From Saprospirales bacterium (GTDB lineage: Bacteria > Bacteroidota > Bacteroidia > Chitinophagales > CAMDFR01): DNA of 40,102 nucleotides. The stretch spans positions 1 through 40,102 of the forward strand of contig CANHVE010000003.1 of NCBI GenBank assembly GCA_947464015.1, given 5' to 3'. Under the pieces are notes generated by a model. That model was not told the origin of the DNA and did no database searches. It saw only the letters and a list, made by a program, of their open reading frames with translations. Made by a program: the position numbers and the translations under genes. Below are positions 1 through 8,408 of the stretch, piece after piece. Each line of letters starts with the position of its first letter. Within the stretch, counting starts at the first letter, position 1.

Positions 1-921
1 AAGAAATTCTTCACACTTTTACCCGAAGAAAAACTAAAATTCATTCCAGTAATTGTAGATTATATTTTCAGTCAGGAAAACGGAGAACAAAGTTTTACAG
101 ACAACACTAAAAACTTATTGAAAGCATTTGCTATTTCAGTTCCACACGACAAAGCAATGGCAATTCGTGATGATGTGGCATTGTTTCAAGCCATAAAATC
201 AAGGTTGGTAAAAATATCAGACAGAAACGAAGGCGGTGCAGGTGGCGAAGAAATGGAAACAGCAATCAAACAAATCATTTCCGAAGCTATTACAGCCGAT
301 AATGTGATTGATATTTTTGATGCAGCAGGTTTGAAAAAACCAAACATTGAAATTTTAGACGAACGCTTTTTGCAAGAACTAAAAGACTTGCCACAAAAGA
401 ATTTGGCAGTAGAGTTATTGAAAAAATTACTTAAAGACGAAATAAAGAAACGAACAAAAATTAACTTGGTAGAAAGCAAAAAGTTTTCCGAAATGTTGGA
501 AGATGCAATCAAACGCTACCACAACGGAATGATTGACACAGTTGAATTTTTAGAAAAAGTTTTAATTCCATTTGCAGAGCAACTAAAAGAAGCGGATAAA
601 CGAGGCGAAAATCTTGGTTTAGATTACAGAGAATATGCTTTTTACACAGCATTAGAAGTGAATAACACAGCAGTTGCAGTACTTGGTGACGAAATTCTAA
701 AACACATTGCACAGGAACTTTTAAAAACGGTTCGCAACAGCACAACCATTGATTGGACAATTAAGGAAAGCGTACAATCAGCATTAAGACGAAACATAAG
801 ACGAATTTTAAGACTACACGGTTATCCGCCAGACCTTCAAGAAAAAGCGGTTGAAACAGTAATCACACAAGCAAAAATGTTAGCAGAGGACTTTATAAAC
901 AACAAACCGACAGACGAATAA
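1..921 (+). CDS. hsdR: Type I restriction endonuclease subunit R, C-terminal part (gene cut by window start)
   Basis: The frame is open from base 1 to the stop at 919-921 and gives 306 residues without a start, so the 5' part lies outside the window. The sequence resembles the C-terminal DUF3387-type region of HsdR: an early stretch reading FAISVPHDKAMAIRDDVALF, then a helical region, then DWTIKESVQSALRRNIRRIL followed by LHGYPPD and a terminal helix. In the family this region follows the nuclease and SF2 helicase domains and helps dock HsdR onto the HsdM/HsdS methyltransferase. No hsdM or hsdS lies downstream, so they should be upstream if present. Base composition looks slightly richer in G+C than the genes after 1361, compatible with an acquired island (inference). 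An internal TTG at 118 could be taken as a start but is not needed. Confidence 0.9.
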   Translation, partial: KKFFTLLPEEKLKFIPVIVDYIFSQENGEQSFTDNTKNLLKAFAISVPHDKAMAIRDDVALFQAIKSRLVKISDRNEGGAGGEEMETAIKQIISEAITADNVIDIFDAAGLKKPNIEILDERFLQELKDLPQKNLAVELLKKLLKDEIKKRTKINLVESKKFSEMLEDAIKRYHNGMIDTVEFLEKVLIPFAEQLKEADKRGENLGLDYREYAFYTALEVNNTAVAVLGDEILKHIAQELLKTVRNSTTIDWTIKESVQSALRRNIRRILRLHGYPPDLQEKAVETVITQAKMLAEDFINNKPTDE

Positions 922-931
922 GCCCACGCTT

Positions 932-998
932 TTGGTGGCACATTTGCATTTTTTCCAAACGCACAAAGCCCAACAAAAAAATGCAAAAGAGCCACCAA
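932..998. repeat. Imperfect inverted repeat just after hsdR
   Basis: The left arm 932-954 and right arm 976-998 match as reverse complements at 21 of 23 positions; a loop of 21 bases lies between them. The core is TTGGTGGC followed by a TTTGCATTTTTT stretch. The repeat starts 11 bases after the hsdR stop and could act as a transcription terminator or be a member of a dispersed palindromic repeat family. No credible gene covers it. Confidence 0.7.
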
Positions 999-1063
999 GC
1001 CAACGCACCAAAGACAGCAGTAACAATGGACAGACACACCACGACAGAAAGAACGCCAGCCTG

Positions 1064-1189
1064 TAACAGCGGTTTTGCAAAAAAGCGGGTTCAGTGGATA
1101 ATTGAACATTCTACTTCGCATCAACTTTTGTGGTATGTTGACAGTTTTGTGCTCCGAAATCCGCTTCTTCGCAAAGCCGCAAACCGTTA
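1064..1189. repeat. Long inverted repeat with TAAC/GTTA ends, attC-like in shape
   Basis: Arms 1069-1088 and 1161-1180 are reverse complements at 17 of 20 positions, and one further position is a G-T wobble. Outside the arms, TAAC at 1064-1067 can pair with GTTA at 1186-1189, leaving unequal bulges of 1 and 5 bases. The loop is 72 bases. The overall plan of two arms, a long loop and AAC/GTT-containing ends resembles an integron attC recombination site, but the RYYYAAC/GTTRRRY consensus is only partly met. The whole gene-free stretch 922-1360 contains this repeat, the smaller repeat at 932-998 and the rrf2 control region; short open frames within it do not look like proteins. Confidence 0.55.
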
Positions 1190-1292
1190 AAACCCACCCA
1201 TCCACCCCCATATTTATACAGGATCAATAGCGTATAAAAAAATTAATACGTTTGAAAATCAACAATTTAGTAAAAAAACAAGCAGGAAGATT

Positions 1293-1322
1293 GAAATAAA
1301 GATATTAAACTCTTTTTATTTC
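1293..1322. promoter_or_regulatory. Candidate operator dyad upstream of the Rrf2-type regulator
   Basis: GAAATAAA (1293-1300) and TTTATTTC (1315-1322) form a perfect 8-bp inverted repeat with a 14-bp spacer. The dyad covers the place expected for the -33 element relative to the -7 box at 1335-1342. Rrf2-family regulators are dimers that often repress their own promoters, so autoregulation is a reasonable inference. The low sequence complexity means chance cannot be excluded. Confidence 0.4.
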
Positions 1323-1334
1323 AAAATATTTATT

Positions 1335-1342
1335 TATCTTTG
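1335..1342 (+). promoter_or_regulatory. Bacteroidota-type -7 box for the rrf2/cbb3 cluster
   Basis: TATCTTTG matches the -7 consensus TAnnTTTG exactly and lies 18 bases before the rrf2 ATG. No TTTG sits at the usual -33 distance; that position is occupied by the dyad at 1293-1322. Confidence 0.55.
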
Positions 1343-1360
1343 TTTTATAATTGAAGTAAA

Positions 1361-1795
1361 ATGTTTTCAAAGTCTTGTGAATATGCGATAAAAGCGATGA
1401 TTTATGTAGCACAAAAATCGAAAGATGAGATGCGTGTTAGTATAAAAGATATTGCTAAAGGAACTGATTCTCCTGAGCATTTTATTGCTAAAATCATGCA
1501 GGAATTAGGTCGAAAAAGACTGGTATTGTCAGTAAAAGGTCCCAATGGAGGATTTTATATGACTGATAAAGAATTACAAACCTCAATTTCAGATATTGTA
1601 AGAGCTCTTGATGGAGATGGTATCTATGTAGATTGTGTATTAGGTTTGAAAACCTGTTCAGAAAAAACCCCTTGTCCAGTTCATTTTGAATATAAAGCGA
1701 TTAAAGCAAAGCTTATTCAAATGTTAGAGCATAATACTATTGGTAATTTTAATGAAAAACTAGACTCAGGTAGCTTTTTCTTAAAGAACATTTAA
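1361..1795 (+). CDS. Rrf2 family transcriptional regulator with Fe-S type cysteine triad
   Basis: This 144-residue protein has the Rrf2 layout: an N-terminal winged helix (MFSKSCEYAIKAMIYVA, then VSIKDIAKGTDSPEHFIAKI and a wing with VKGPNGGFYM) and a C-terminal dimerisation helix. Cysteines at 92, 99 and 105 followed by His108 closely match the cluster-binding residues of IscR/NsrR-type members, so it probably carries an Fe-S cluster and senses iron-sulfur, oxygen or NO status. It stands 70 bp before the usp gene and directly ahead of the cbb3 oxidase cluster in the same direction, suggesting control of respiration. Which ligand it senses cannot be read from sequence. The ATG at 1361 begins at the conserved family N-terminus. 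Confidence 0.88.
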   Translation: MFSKSCEYAIKAMIYVAQKSKDEMRVSIKDIAKGTDSPEHFIAKIMQELGRKRLVLSVKGPNGGFYMTDKELQTSISDIVRALDGDGIYVDCVLGLKTCSEKTPCPVHFEYKAIKAKLIQMLEHNTIGNFNEKLDSGSFFLKNI

Positions 1796-1865
1796 ATTTT
1801 TTTACACCAATTAAAGATAAAAAGGTATTAAAAACATTATAAATAAACATTAAAATAAAAACACA

Positions 1866-2306
1866 ATGAAAACATTTAAAAACATTTTATGTCCTTACGA
1901 CTTCTCAGAATATGCTGATGAAGCCTTATTGTTTGCGTTTAAATTAGCAGATAAAGAAACCACTATTACACTTGCAAACGCCATACAAGTTCCTTATTCA
2001 ATAGATCCATATGGATTTACATATTTTGATTCAAGTGCAGAAGATATTAAAAAATCTTCTAATGAAGCATTAGATAAAAAAACAGCTGCCTTAAAAGAAA
2101 AACATCCCGATCTAAATATTAACTACAAGTCAGAAGTGATTTATGATCCAGCAGAATTTATTTTAAAAACACAAAAAGAAGGTCATTATGATTTATTAGT
2201 GATTGGCTCTCATGGAAGAAAAGGATTGAGCAGATTATTAATGGGTAGTGTTGCTGAATCAGTATTAAGAGAAGCTACTTGTCCAGTTGTTATTATCAAA
2301 AAATAA
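1866..2306 (+). CDS. Universal stress protein, UspA family
   Basis: A 146-residue single Usp domain. The start MKTFKNILCPYDFSEYADEA is the family's first strand and helix. The nucleotide-binding signature is present near the end: GSHGRKG at about 114-120, then GSVAESV at 127-133 and CPVVII at the C-terminus, as in ATP-binding Usp proteins. It is cytoplasmic, with no signal peptide. It lies between the Rrf2-type regulator and ccoI, a placement that fits a response to oxygen limitation or respiratory stress (inference). The stop is only 5 bases before the proposed ccoI start, so the two are likely co-transcribed. Confidence 0.9.
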   Translation: MKTFKNILCPYDFSEYADEALLFAFKLADKETTITLANAIQVPYSIDPYGFTYFDSSAEDIKKSSNEALDKKTAALKEKHPDLNINYKSEVIYDPAEFILKTQKEGHYDLLVIGSHGRKGLSRLLMGSVAESVLREATCPVVIIKK

Positions 2307-2311
2307 AAGTC

Positions 2312-4732
2312 GTGCGAAGTCATAAAAATATTTCTGAAAACAGTATAGCATGCTACCATTGCGGAGACACTTGCAGCAATGACAGCATTCATATTGAACA
2401 GAAGTATTTTTGTTGTACGGGTTGTAAATCTGTTTATGAAATATTAAACGAAAACGATTTATGCACTTATTATACGCTAAATCAAGCGCCTGGTAATGAC
2501 CAAAAAAAGGAAATACGAAAAGACAAATTTGCTTTTTTAGATAATGATGAAATCAAATTAAAACTATTACAATTTAGTTGTGCTAAAAAATCACAACTCA
2601 CTTTTTATATTCCACAAATTCATTGTAGTAGCTGCTTATGGTTGCTCGAAAATTTGCATACTTTAGATTCGGGAATTATTGAATCTAGAGTTAATTTTAA
2701 TGTGAAAGAAGTTTTTATTTCTTTTGAAAACGAACAAACTACGTTACGTAAAGTAGTTGAATTATTAAGCAAATTAGGCTATGAACCACATTTAAGTTTA
2801 AATGAAATAAGCCAAAAACAACTTAATAAAATCGACAGAACTCGATGGTATAAAATTGGTATTGCAGGTTTTTGTTTTGGTAATATCATGATGATGAGTT
2901 TTGCTGATTACTTTGCCATAAGCAATACCGTTGAACCAGCCATAAAATATTTTTTTAGCATCATGAGTGTGGCTTTGTCATTGCCTGTATTATTCTATTC
3001 GGCCAATGAGTTTTTTATTTCTGCTTGGAATGGTCTTAAAAACAAGTATTTAAACATAGATTTTCCAGTAGCATTAGCACTTATTATTACTTTTTCTCGA
3101 AGCCTATATGAAATTTATAATCAGGTAGGTACCGGTTATTTAGATAGTATGACAGGCATTGTTTTCTTTATGCTTATTGGTAGATGGTTGCAATCCAGAA
3201 CCTATCAATCTATTTCTTTTGATAGAGATTATAAATCTTTTTTCCCTATAGCACTTAATGTAATTAAAGAGGGTTATGTAAAACCTACTGATCTCATGGA
3301 GGTGAAAAAAAATGATATTATTCAAATTTTTTCTAATGAAATTATACCTGTTGATACCATCTTATCTAAAGGTGTTGCAAAGATAGATTATAGTTTTGTT
3401 AGTGGAGAGAGCGAGGCAGTATCTATACAACCTGGTGAAATGATTTATGCAGGAGGAAAACAAATTGGAGGATTATTAGAACTCATCGTAGTGAAAGAAG
3501 TTTCACAAAGTTATTTAACTAATTTATGGAACAACCCAATTTTCGACAAAAAACAAACGAGTCAACAAAGTATTTATGATATAATAGGCAAATACTTTAC
3601 TTATGCGGTTATAGCTATAGGTGGCATTGCTGCTTTATATTGGTATTGGATGGGTTCTACAATCTTGATGTGGAATGCATTTACAACGGTATTAATCGTT
3701 GCATGTCCATGTGCCTTATTGCTTTCTCAAAATTATACGAATGGTAATATTATCCGAATTCTTGCTAAAAATAAATTGTATTTAAAGTCAGCAGAAGTAT
3801 TAAATAAAATTACACAAATAAATCATATTGTATTTGATAAAACAGGCACCATTACGCAAGCAAACACTTCACGTACCAAATACGTTGGTAAAGTATTAGA
3901 TGCTGAATTGAAGTTAATGATTGCGTCTTTAGTGAAACAATCAGCTCATCCAGCAAGTCATTTAATTTTTGATTACCTAAATTGTAATAGCACAGTTGAG
4001 GTACAACATTTTAAGGAAGTAGAAGGGAAAGGCATTGAAGCTTGGATCAATGAACATCATATAAAAATAGGTTCACCCGCATTTGTGGGAGGAATACATA
4101 ATATAGAAAATAAAGGAACGGTTGTAGTAGTCTATATGGATGGACATATTATAGGAGATTTTATAATTACCAATAAATATAGAATAGGTGTTTCTAATTT
4201 GTTGTCGTCCTTAAAAAAACATTTTAAATTGTCTCTTTTATCAGGAGATAATGATGCTGAAGTAAAAAATGTAGAAGCGTTATTAGGTGCAGATAGTGAA
4301 ATTTTATTTAATCAAAGTCCTACGCAAAAATTAGAACATATCAAATATTTACAAAACGCTTTGCACCATGAAGTAATGATGATAGGTGACGGATTAAACG
4401 ATGCAGGTGCACTTAAACAAAGCGCTGTAGGGATTGCAGTAGCAGATGCTAAAAATTCTTTTACACCTTCTTCAGACGCTATCATCGATGCCAACAAATT
4501 AACTAATTTGGATACATTTATTCAATTTATTAAACAAGGTAAATATATCATATTCGCCACCTTTAGTATCTCTGCTATTTATAATATTATAGGATTGTTT
4601 TTTGCCGTACAAGGTACTTTATCTCCTGTAATAGCAGCCATATTAATGCCTTGTAGCTCTATCAGTATTATTTTATTAACCTATGGATTAACCGAAGTTT
4701 CGGCTAAGCACTATAAATTAAATCGAGATTAA
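2312..4732 (+). CDS. ccoI: CcoI-type copper-translocating P1B ATPase for cbb3 oxidase
   Basis: From the GTG at 2312 the protein is 806 residues. An upstream in-frame TTG at 2279 would start inside usp, so GTG is preferred, although no ribosome site settles it. Order of domains: a cysteine-rich N-terminal metal-binding region (CYHCG, then FCCTGCK), a heavy-metal-associated domain with CSSC at about 105-108, membrane helices, an actuator loop SGES near 364, the transport motif CPC at about 465-467, the phosphorylation motif DKTGT at about 509-513, an HP locus (SAHPAS) and the hinge GDGLND. This is the CcoI/FixI subgroup, which exports Cu(I) across the inner membrane for the CuB site of cbb3 oxidase. 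It is followed 1 bp later by ccoS. Confidence 0.92.
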   Translation: MRSHKNISENSIACYHCGDTCSNDSIHIEQKYFCCTGCKSVYEILNENDLCTYYTLNQAPGNDQKKEIRKDKFAFLDNDEIKLKLLQFSCAKKSQLTFYIPQIHCSSCLWLLENLHTLDSGIIESRVNFNVKEVFISFENEQTTLRKVVELLSKLGYEPHLSLNEISQKQLNKIDRTRWYKIGIAGFCFGNIMMMSFADYFAISNTVEPAIKYFFSIMSVALSLPVLFYSANEFFISAWNGLKNKYLNIDFPVALALIITFSRSLYEIYNQVGTGYLDSMTGIVFFMLIGRWLQSRTYQSISFDRDYKSFFPIALNVIKEGYVKPTDLMEVKKNDIIQIFSNEIIPVDTILSKGVAKIDYSFVSGESEAVSIQPGEMIYAGGKQIGGLLELIVVKEVSQSYLTNLWNNPIFDKKQTSQQSIYDIIGKYFTYAVIAIGGIAALYWYWMGSTILMWNAFTTVLIVACPCALLLSQNYTNGNIIRILAKNKLYLKSAEVLNKITQINHIVFDKTGTITQANTSRTKYVGKVLDAELKLMIASLVKQSAHPASHLIFDYLNCNSTVEVQHFKEVEGKGIEAWINEHHIKIGSPAFVGGIHNIENKGTVVVVYMDGHIIGDFIITNKYRIGVSNLLSSLKKHFKLSLLSGDNDAEVKNVEALLGADSEILFNQSPTQKLEHIKYLQNALHHEVMMIGDGLNDAGALKQSAVGIAVADAKNSFTPSSDAIIDANKLTNLDTFIQFIKQGKYIIFATFSISAIYNIIGLFFAVQGTLSPVIAAILMPCSSISIILLTYGLTEVSAKHYKLNRD

Positions 4733-4733
4733 A

Positions 4734-4889
4734 ATGACGGTAATAATTCTTTTATTGATTGTAAGTATACTCATAGCAGGAGGTTTTTTAATAGCCTTTT
4801 TATGGAGTGTAAACGATGGACAGTTTGACGATGATATAAGCCCAGCACAAAGAATCTTATTTGATAATAAAAAAACTAACACAAAATAA
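4734..4889 (+). CDS. ccoS: cbb3 oxidase assembly protein CcoS (51 aa)
   Basis: A short frame of 51 residues beginning at ATG 4734, one base after the ccoI stop. It has one N-terminal membrane helix (residues about 3-24) and the family's hallmark segment FLWSVNDGQFDD followed by ISPAQRILFD. CcoS is needed for insertion of redox cofactors into cbb3 oxidase in the bacteria where it has been studied. The length is near the family's usual 50-70 residues. Position between ccoI and ccoNO is canonical. Confidence 0.92.
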   Translation: MTVIILLLIVSILIAGGFLIAFLWSVNDGQFDDDISPAQRILFDNKKTNTK

Positions 4890-4900
4890 ATCCAATTTTT

Positions 4901-7036
4901 ATGAACCAAGAAAAATTCTTTTACGACAACAAAATCCCAAAAGCATTTGCGATAGCATGTATTTTTTGGGGTGTAGTAGGAATGTTATTAGGAGTGATTG
5001 CCGCTTTTCAATTAGCATTTCCTATTCTAAATTTTAGTGATTATTTTCCATACTTAGCATTTGGTCGTTTAAGACCTGTGCATACCAATGCGGTTATTTT
5101 TGCCTTTGTTGGAAATGGAATTTTCACAGGAGTTTATTATGCAGTTCCTCGTTTACTTAAAACGCCTATGTGGAATAAAGCATTGAGCTTAATACACTTT
5201 TGGGGTTGGCAGTTTATTATCGTATGTGCTGCCGTTACTTTATTATTAGGCTTCACTACTGGTAAAGAATACGCAGAACTAGAATGGCCAATTGATATAT
5301 TAATTACATTGGTTTGGGTGGTGTTTGGAATTAATTTATTTGGAACCATATTCACACGTAGAGAGCGTCATTTATATGTTGCTATATGGTTTTTCATTGC
5401 TTCATGGGTAACGGTAGCTATGTTGCATATTGTAAATTCTTTCGAATTTCCAGTATCATTTATGAAAAGTTATTCTTGGTATGCAGGTGTACAAGATGCA
5501 CTTGTACAATGGTGGTATGGACATAATGCAGTAGCATTTTTCTTAACTACACCTTATCTAGGTTTAATGTATTATTTCTTACCTAAAGCAGCAGATCGTC
5601 CAGTATATTCTTATAGATTGAGTATCGTTCACTTTTGGAGTTTAATCTTTTTATACATCTGGGCTGGTCCACACCATTTATTATATACAGCATTACCAGA
5701 TTGGGCGCAGTCTTTAGGTACAGCCTTTTCAATTATGTTAATCCTACCTAGTTGGGGAGGTATGTTAAATGGTTTATTTACTTTAAGAGGAGCTTGGGAT
5801 AAAGTAAGAGAGGACCCAGTGTTGAAGTTTTTTGTGGTAGCTGTTACATGCTATGGTATGAGTACGTTTGAAGGACCCATGTTATCTTTGAAAAATGTAA
5901 ATGCTATTTCACATTATAGCGATTGGACAGTTGCTCACGTACACATTGGTGCATTAGGATGGAATGGTTTTTTAACCTTTGGTATGATGTATTGGTTAAT
6001 ACCTAGATTATTTGATACAAAATTATATTCAAAAAAATTAGCCTCTGCACACTTCTGGATTGGAACATTAGGTATTATGTTATATGCTATACCAATGTAT
6101 TGGAGTGCGTTTCGTTCTTATTTCATGATGAAAGCATTTACTCCTGAAGGACAATTACAATATAAATTTATTGATATCGTACAAACAGTCGTTCCTTTTT
6201 ATACAATTAGAGCTATTGGTGGTACCATCTTTTTGATTGGCGTATTTATTATGGTATATAACCTTATTAAAACAGCTAAAGCAGGTAAATTTTTAGCTTC
6301 TGAAGAAGCAAATGCTCCAGTGTTGGCTAAAGAATATGTAGCACCTGCCAATTCAATTTGGCATAGCTTAATTGAAAGAAGACCTTTATTATTATTAGTA
6401 TTAAGTCTTATCATGGTAGGAATAGGAGGTTTAGTGGAGTTGGTTCCAACCTTCTTAGTGAAAAGCAATATACCAACTATAGCTTCTGTTAAACCTTATA
6501 CACCACTTGAATTACAAGGAAGAGATATTTATATCAGAGAAGGTTGCTATAATTGCCATTCACAAATGATTCGTCCATTTAGATACGAGGTTGCTCGATA
6601 TGGAGAATATTCTAAAGCTGGAGAGTTTGTTTATGATCACCCTTTCCAATGGGGAAGTAAACGTACAGGACCAGATTTAGCTAGAATTGGAGGAAAGTAT
6701 AATAACGTTTGGCATTTCAATCATATGTTATCACCAAGCTCAATGGAGTCGGCTACTATTATGCCTTCTTATCCAAGTTTGTATGAAAATACAATTGATA
6801 AAGCGAGTACCAATTCTAAAATTCATGTGATGCGTAAAATGGGTGTTCCATATCCAGAAGGATATGAGGCAATCGCTAATCAGGATTTAGAAAAACAAGC
6901 AAACGAAATTGTAACTGATTTAGTGAGTACTGATAAACATATAAAAATTTCGAGCGACAAAGAAATTATTGCTTTGATTGCATACTTACAACGTGTAGGA
7001 CGAGATATTAAATTAGAAGAAAAAACAAATAAATAA
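4901..7036 (+). CDS. ccoNO: Fused cbb3 cytochrome c oxidase subunits I and II (CcoNO)
   Basis: 711 residues. Residues 1 to about 460 are CcoN, the haem-copper catalytic subunit: a low-spin haem ligand at His61 (RPVHTNAV), CuB ligands at His208 (WWYGHNAV) and His258/His259 (GPHHLLY), and haem ligands in AHVHIG (His346, His348). After a linker and another membrane helix (about 493-515), residues about 535-705 form CcoO, a mono-haem cytochrome c with CYNCH at 549-553 and a likely axial Met621. The enzyme reduces oxygen with high affinity at the cytoplasmic membrane. In Proteobacteria N and O are separate genes; fusion is common in Bacteroidota. ccoQ starts 3 bases after the stop. Confidence 0.96.
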   Translation: MNQEKFFYDNKIPKAFAIACIFWGVVGMLLGVIAAFQLAFPILNFSDYFPYLAFGRLRPVHTNAVIFAFVGNGIFTGVYYAVPRLLKTPMWNKALSLIHFWGWQFIIVCAAVTLLLGFTTGKEYAELEWPIDILITLVWVVFGINLFGTIFTRRERHLYVAIWFFIASWVTVAMLHIVNSFEFPVSFMKSYSWYAGVQDALVQWWYGHNAVAFFLTTPYLGLMYYFLPKAADRPVYSYRLSIVHFWSLIFLYIWAGPHHLLYTALPDWAQSLGTAFSIMLILPSWGGMLNGLFTLRGAWDKVREDPVLKFFVVAVTCYGMSTFEGPMLSLKNVNAISHYSDWTVAHVHIGALGWNGFLTFGMMYWLIPRLFDTKLYSKKLASAHFWIGTLGIMLYAIPMYWSAFRSYFMMKAFTPEGQLQYKFIDIVQTVVPFYTIRAIGGTIFLIGVFIMVYNLIKTAKAGKFLASEEANAPVLAKEYVAPANSIWHSLIERRPLLLLVLSLIMVGIGGLVELVPTFLVKSNIPTIASVKPYTPLELQGRDIYIREGCYNCHSQMIRPFRYEVARYGEYSKAGEFVYDHPFQWGSKRTGPDLARIGGKYNNVWHFNHMLSPSSMESATIMPSYPSLYENTIDKASTNSKIHVMRKMGVPYPEGYEAIANQDLEKQANEIVTDLVSTDKHIKISSDKEIIALIAYLQRVGRDIKLEEKTNK

Positions 7037-7039
7037 GAT

Positions 7040-7210
7040 ATGAAATTTTCAACGTATTTAACCCATATAGCTGGTGTAAAAATTTATCCAATAATTTCTT
7101 TACTCATTTTTGTTGTCTTTTTTGTACTCGTGGTTTTTTGGATGTACAGATTAGATAAAAATGAAATTGCTAGAATAGAGAATTTACCATTTGATGACCA
7201 AAAAAATTAA
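7040..7210 (+). CDS. ccoQ: CcoQ-like small cbb3 oxidase subunit (56 aa)
   Basis: A 56-residue frame from ATG 7040, three bases after ccoNO. It has a single membrane helix at about residues 16-35 (YPIISLLIFVVFFVLVVFW) followed by a charged tail ending PFDDQKN, as in CcoQ/FixQ proteins, which stabilise the assembled oxidase. Similarity in proteins this small is weak, so the call rests on length, topology and position between ccoNO and ccoP. Confidence 0.82.
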   Translation: MKFSTYLTHIAGVKIYPIISLLIFVVFFVLVVFWMYRLDKNEIARIENLPFDDQKN

Positions 7211-7214
7211 TACA

Positions 7215-8378
7215 ATGACAACGATTAATTATAAAAAAAGTACCCTTTTAGTATTAGCACTTTCTCTTCCTTTCTTGATGAAGGCTGCAGATAATGGTGC
7301 GACAGCGGCTGCCTCTCCATTTGAGTTGGATATCAATATCATTCTAATGTGTATAGCCGTATTGCTGCTGATTCCTTTTTATTATACCAGTAAAACTTTT
7401 TTGTTTGCTGCTAAAGATTTTTTTAATAAAAAAATGAAAGGAAATGAAAGCACTAAAACCATTATAAGTATTTTAATATTTTGTCTATTAACTACAGTTG
7501 CATCTGCTCAAAATGTAGCTGCTGATGCTGTAGCATCCAAACCAGATTTCCTTTCTTCTCCTAAAAACTTTTTGACCATATTATTATTAGCTACAATTTT
7601 TCTGGAGTTTCTTTTTATCATTTATTTTTCTTGGAAAACAACGAAGTTTTTAAATCCGGAAGCTCTTAGAGAAGCTTCACCAGAAGCAGAAACAGAAAGC
7701 ACTTTTGAAACTTTTTGGAATAAAATAAATAGTTTTAAAGCTAAAGGAGAAGAAGATACCATTGATACAGGACATAACTATGATGGTATTCGCGAATTAG
7801 ACAATGTTACTCCGCCTTGGTTTATTACCGCTTTTGCATTATCAATCATTTTTGCAGCAGTATATTTATACATATATCATATTGCTGAATCTGCTCCTCT
7901 TCAAATAGAAGAATACAATATTGAAATGGCTAATGCAGATGCTGAAAAAGCAAAACTAAACCCAGCAAATGAAAAAATTATTACAGCTGAAACTGTAACG
8001 ATGCTTGGTGCAGCGGATATAGCAAAAGGTAAAATGTTATTTACAGCCAATTGCGTTTCTTGTCATGGTGCAAATGCAGCAAGTATGCCAGGTGGTGTTG
8101 GTCCAAACTTAACGGATGAATATTGGATTCATGGTGGAAGTATTGCCAATGTGTTTTCTTCTATTACAAATGGTTGGCCTGAAAAAGGAATGATCTCTTG
8201 GAAATCACAATTGTCATCAATGCAAATTGCACAAATTGCAAGTTATGTGAAGTCTACTAAAGGAACAGTACAAACGGGAGGCAAAGAATCTCAGGGTGAA
8301 ATTTATATAGAAGAATCAACATCAGTAGTAAAAGATTCTATGGTAACCACAATAGATACTACAGCTAAAGTAAAATAA
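7215..8378 (+). CDS. ccoP: cbb3 oxidase subunit III, mono-haem CcoP
   Basis: From ATG 7215 the protein is 387 residues; an ATG at 7194 is also in frame but would overlap ccoQ by 17 bases. The N-terminal part has several hydrophobic stretches (about 13-25, 40-58, 83-95 and 119-138). After these come the CcoP N-terminal signature with TPPWFITAFALSIIFAAVYL (about 199-218) and one class I cytochrome c domain with CVSCH at 280-284, then GPNLTDEYWIHGG. Only one CXXCH is present, whereas classical proteobacterial CcoP carries two haems. It passes electrons to CcoNO. The tail after about residue 358 is low-complexity and charged. Confidence 0.92.
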   Translation: MTTINYKKSTLLVLALSLPFLMKAADNGATAAASPFELDINIILMCIAVLLLIPFYYTSKTFLFAAKDFFNKKMKGNESTKTIISILIFCLLTTVASAQNVAADAVASKPDFLSSPKNFLTILLLATIFLEFLFIIYFSWKTTKFLNPEALREASPEAETESTFETFWNKINSFKAKGEEDTIDTGHNYDGIRELDNVTPPWFITAFALSIIFAAVYLYIYHIAESAPLQIEEYNIEMANADAEKAKLNPANEKIITAETVTMLGAADIAKGKMLFTANCVSCHGANAASMPGGVGPNLTDEYWIHGGSIANVFSSITNGWPEKGMISWKSQLSSMQIAQIASYVKSTKGTVQTGGKESQGEIYIEESTSVVKDSMVTTIDTTAKVK

Positions 8379-8408
8379 TATTTAGGCGTATTTAAGAAAT
8401 TAGACATA

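Noticed and set aside
186-760. Antisense frames inside hsdR (108 and 83 residues)
   Set aside because: They are shadows of a clearly coding frame on the other strand and show no independent protein features.
837-1211. Open frames of 66-124 residues on both strands in the gap after hsdR
   Set aside because: They read through the inverted repeats, have no domain or signal pattern and are rich in unusual Cys/Trp/Phe composition; the DNA is better explained as repeat sequence.
2279-2311. TTG start for ccoI inside the usp gene
   Set aside because: It would add 11 residues encoded in the other frame of usp; the GTG at 2312 lies just after the usp stop and leaves all domains intact.
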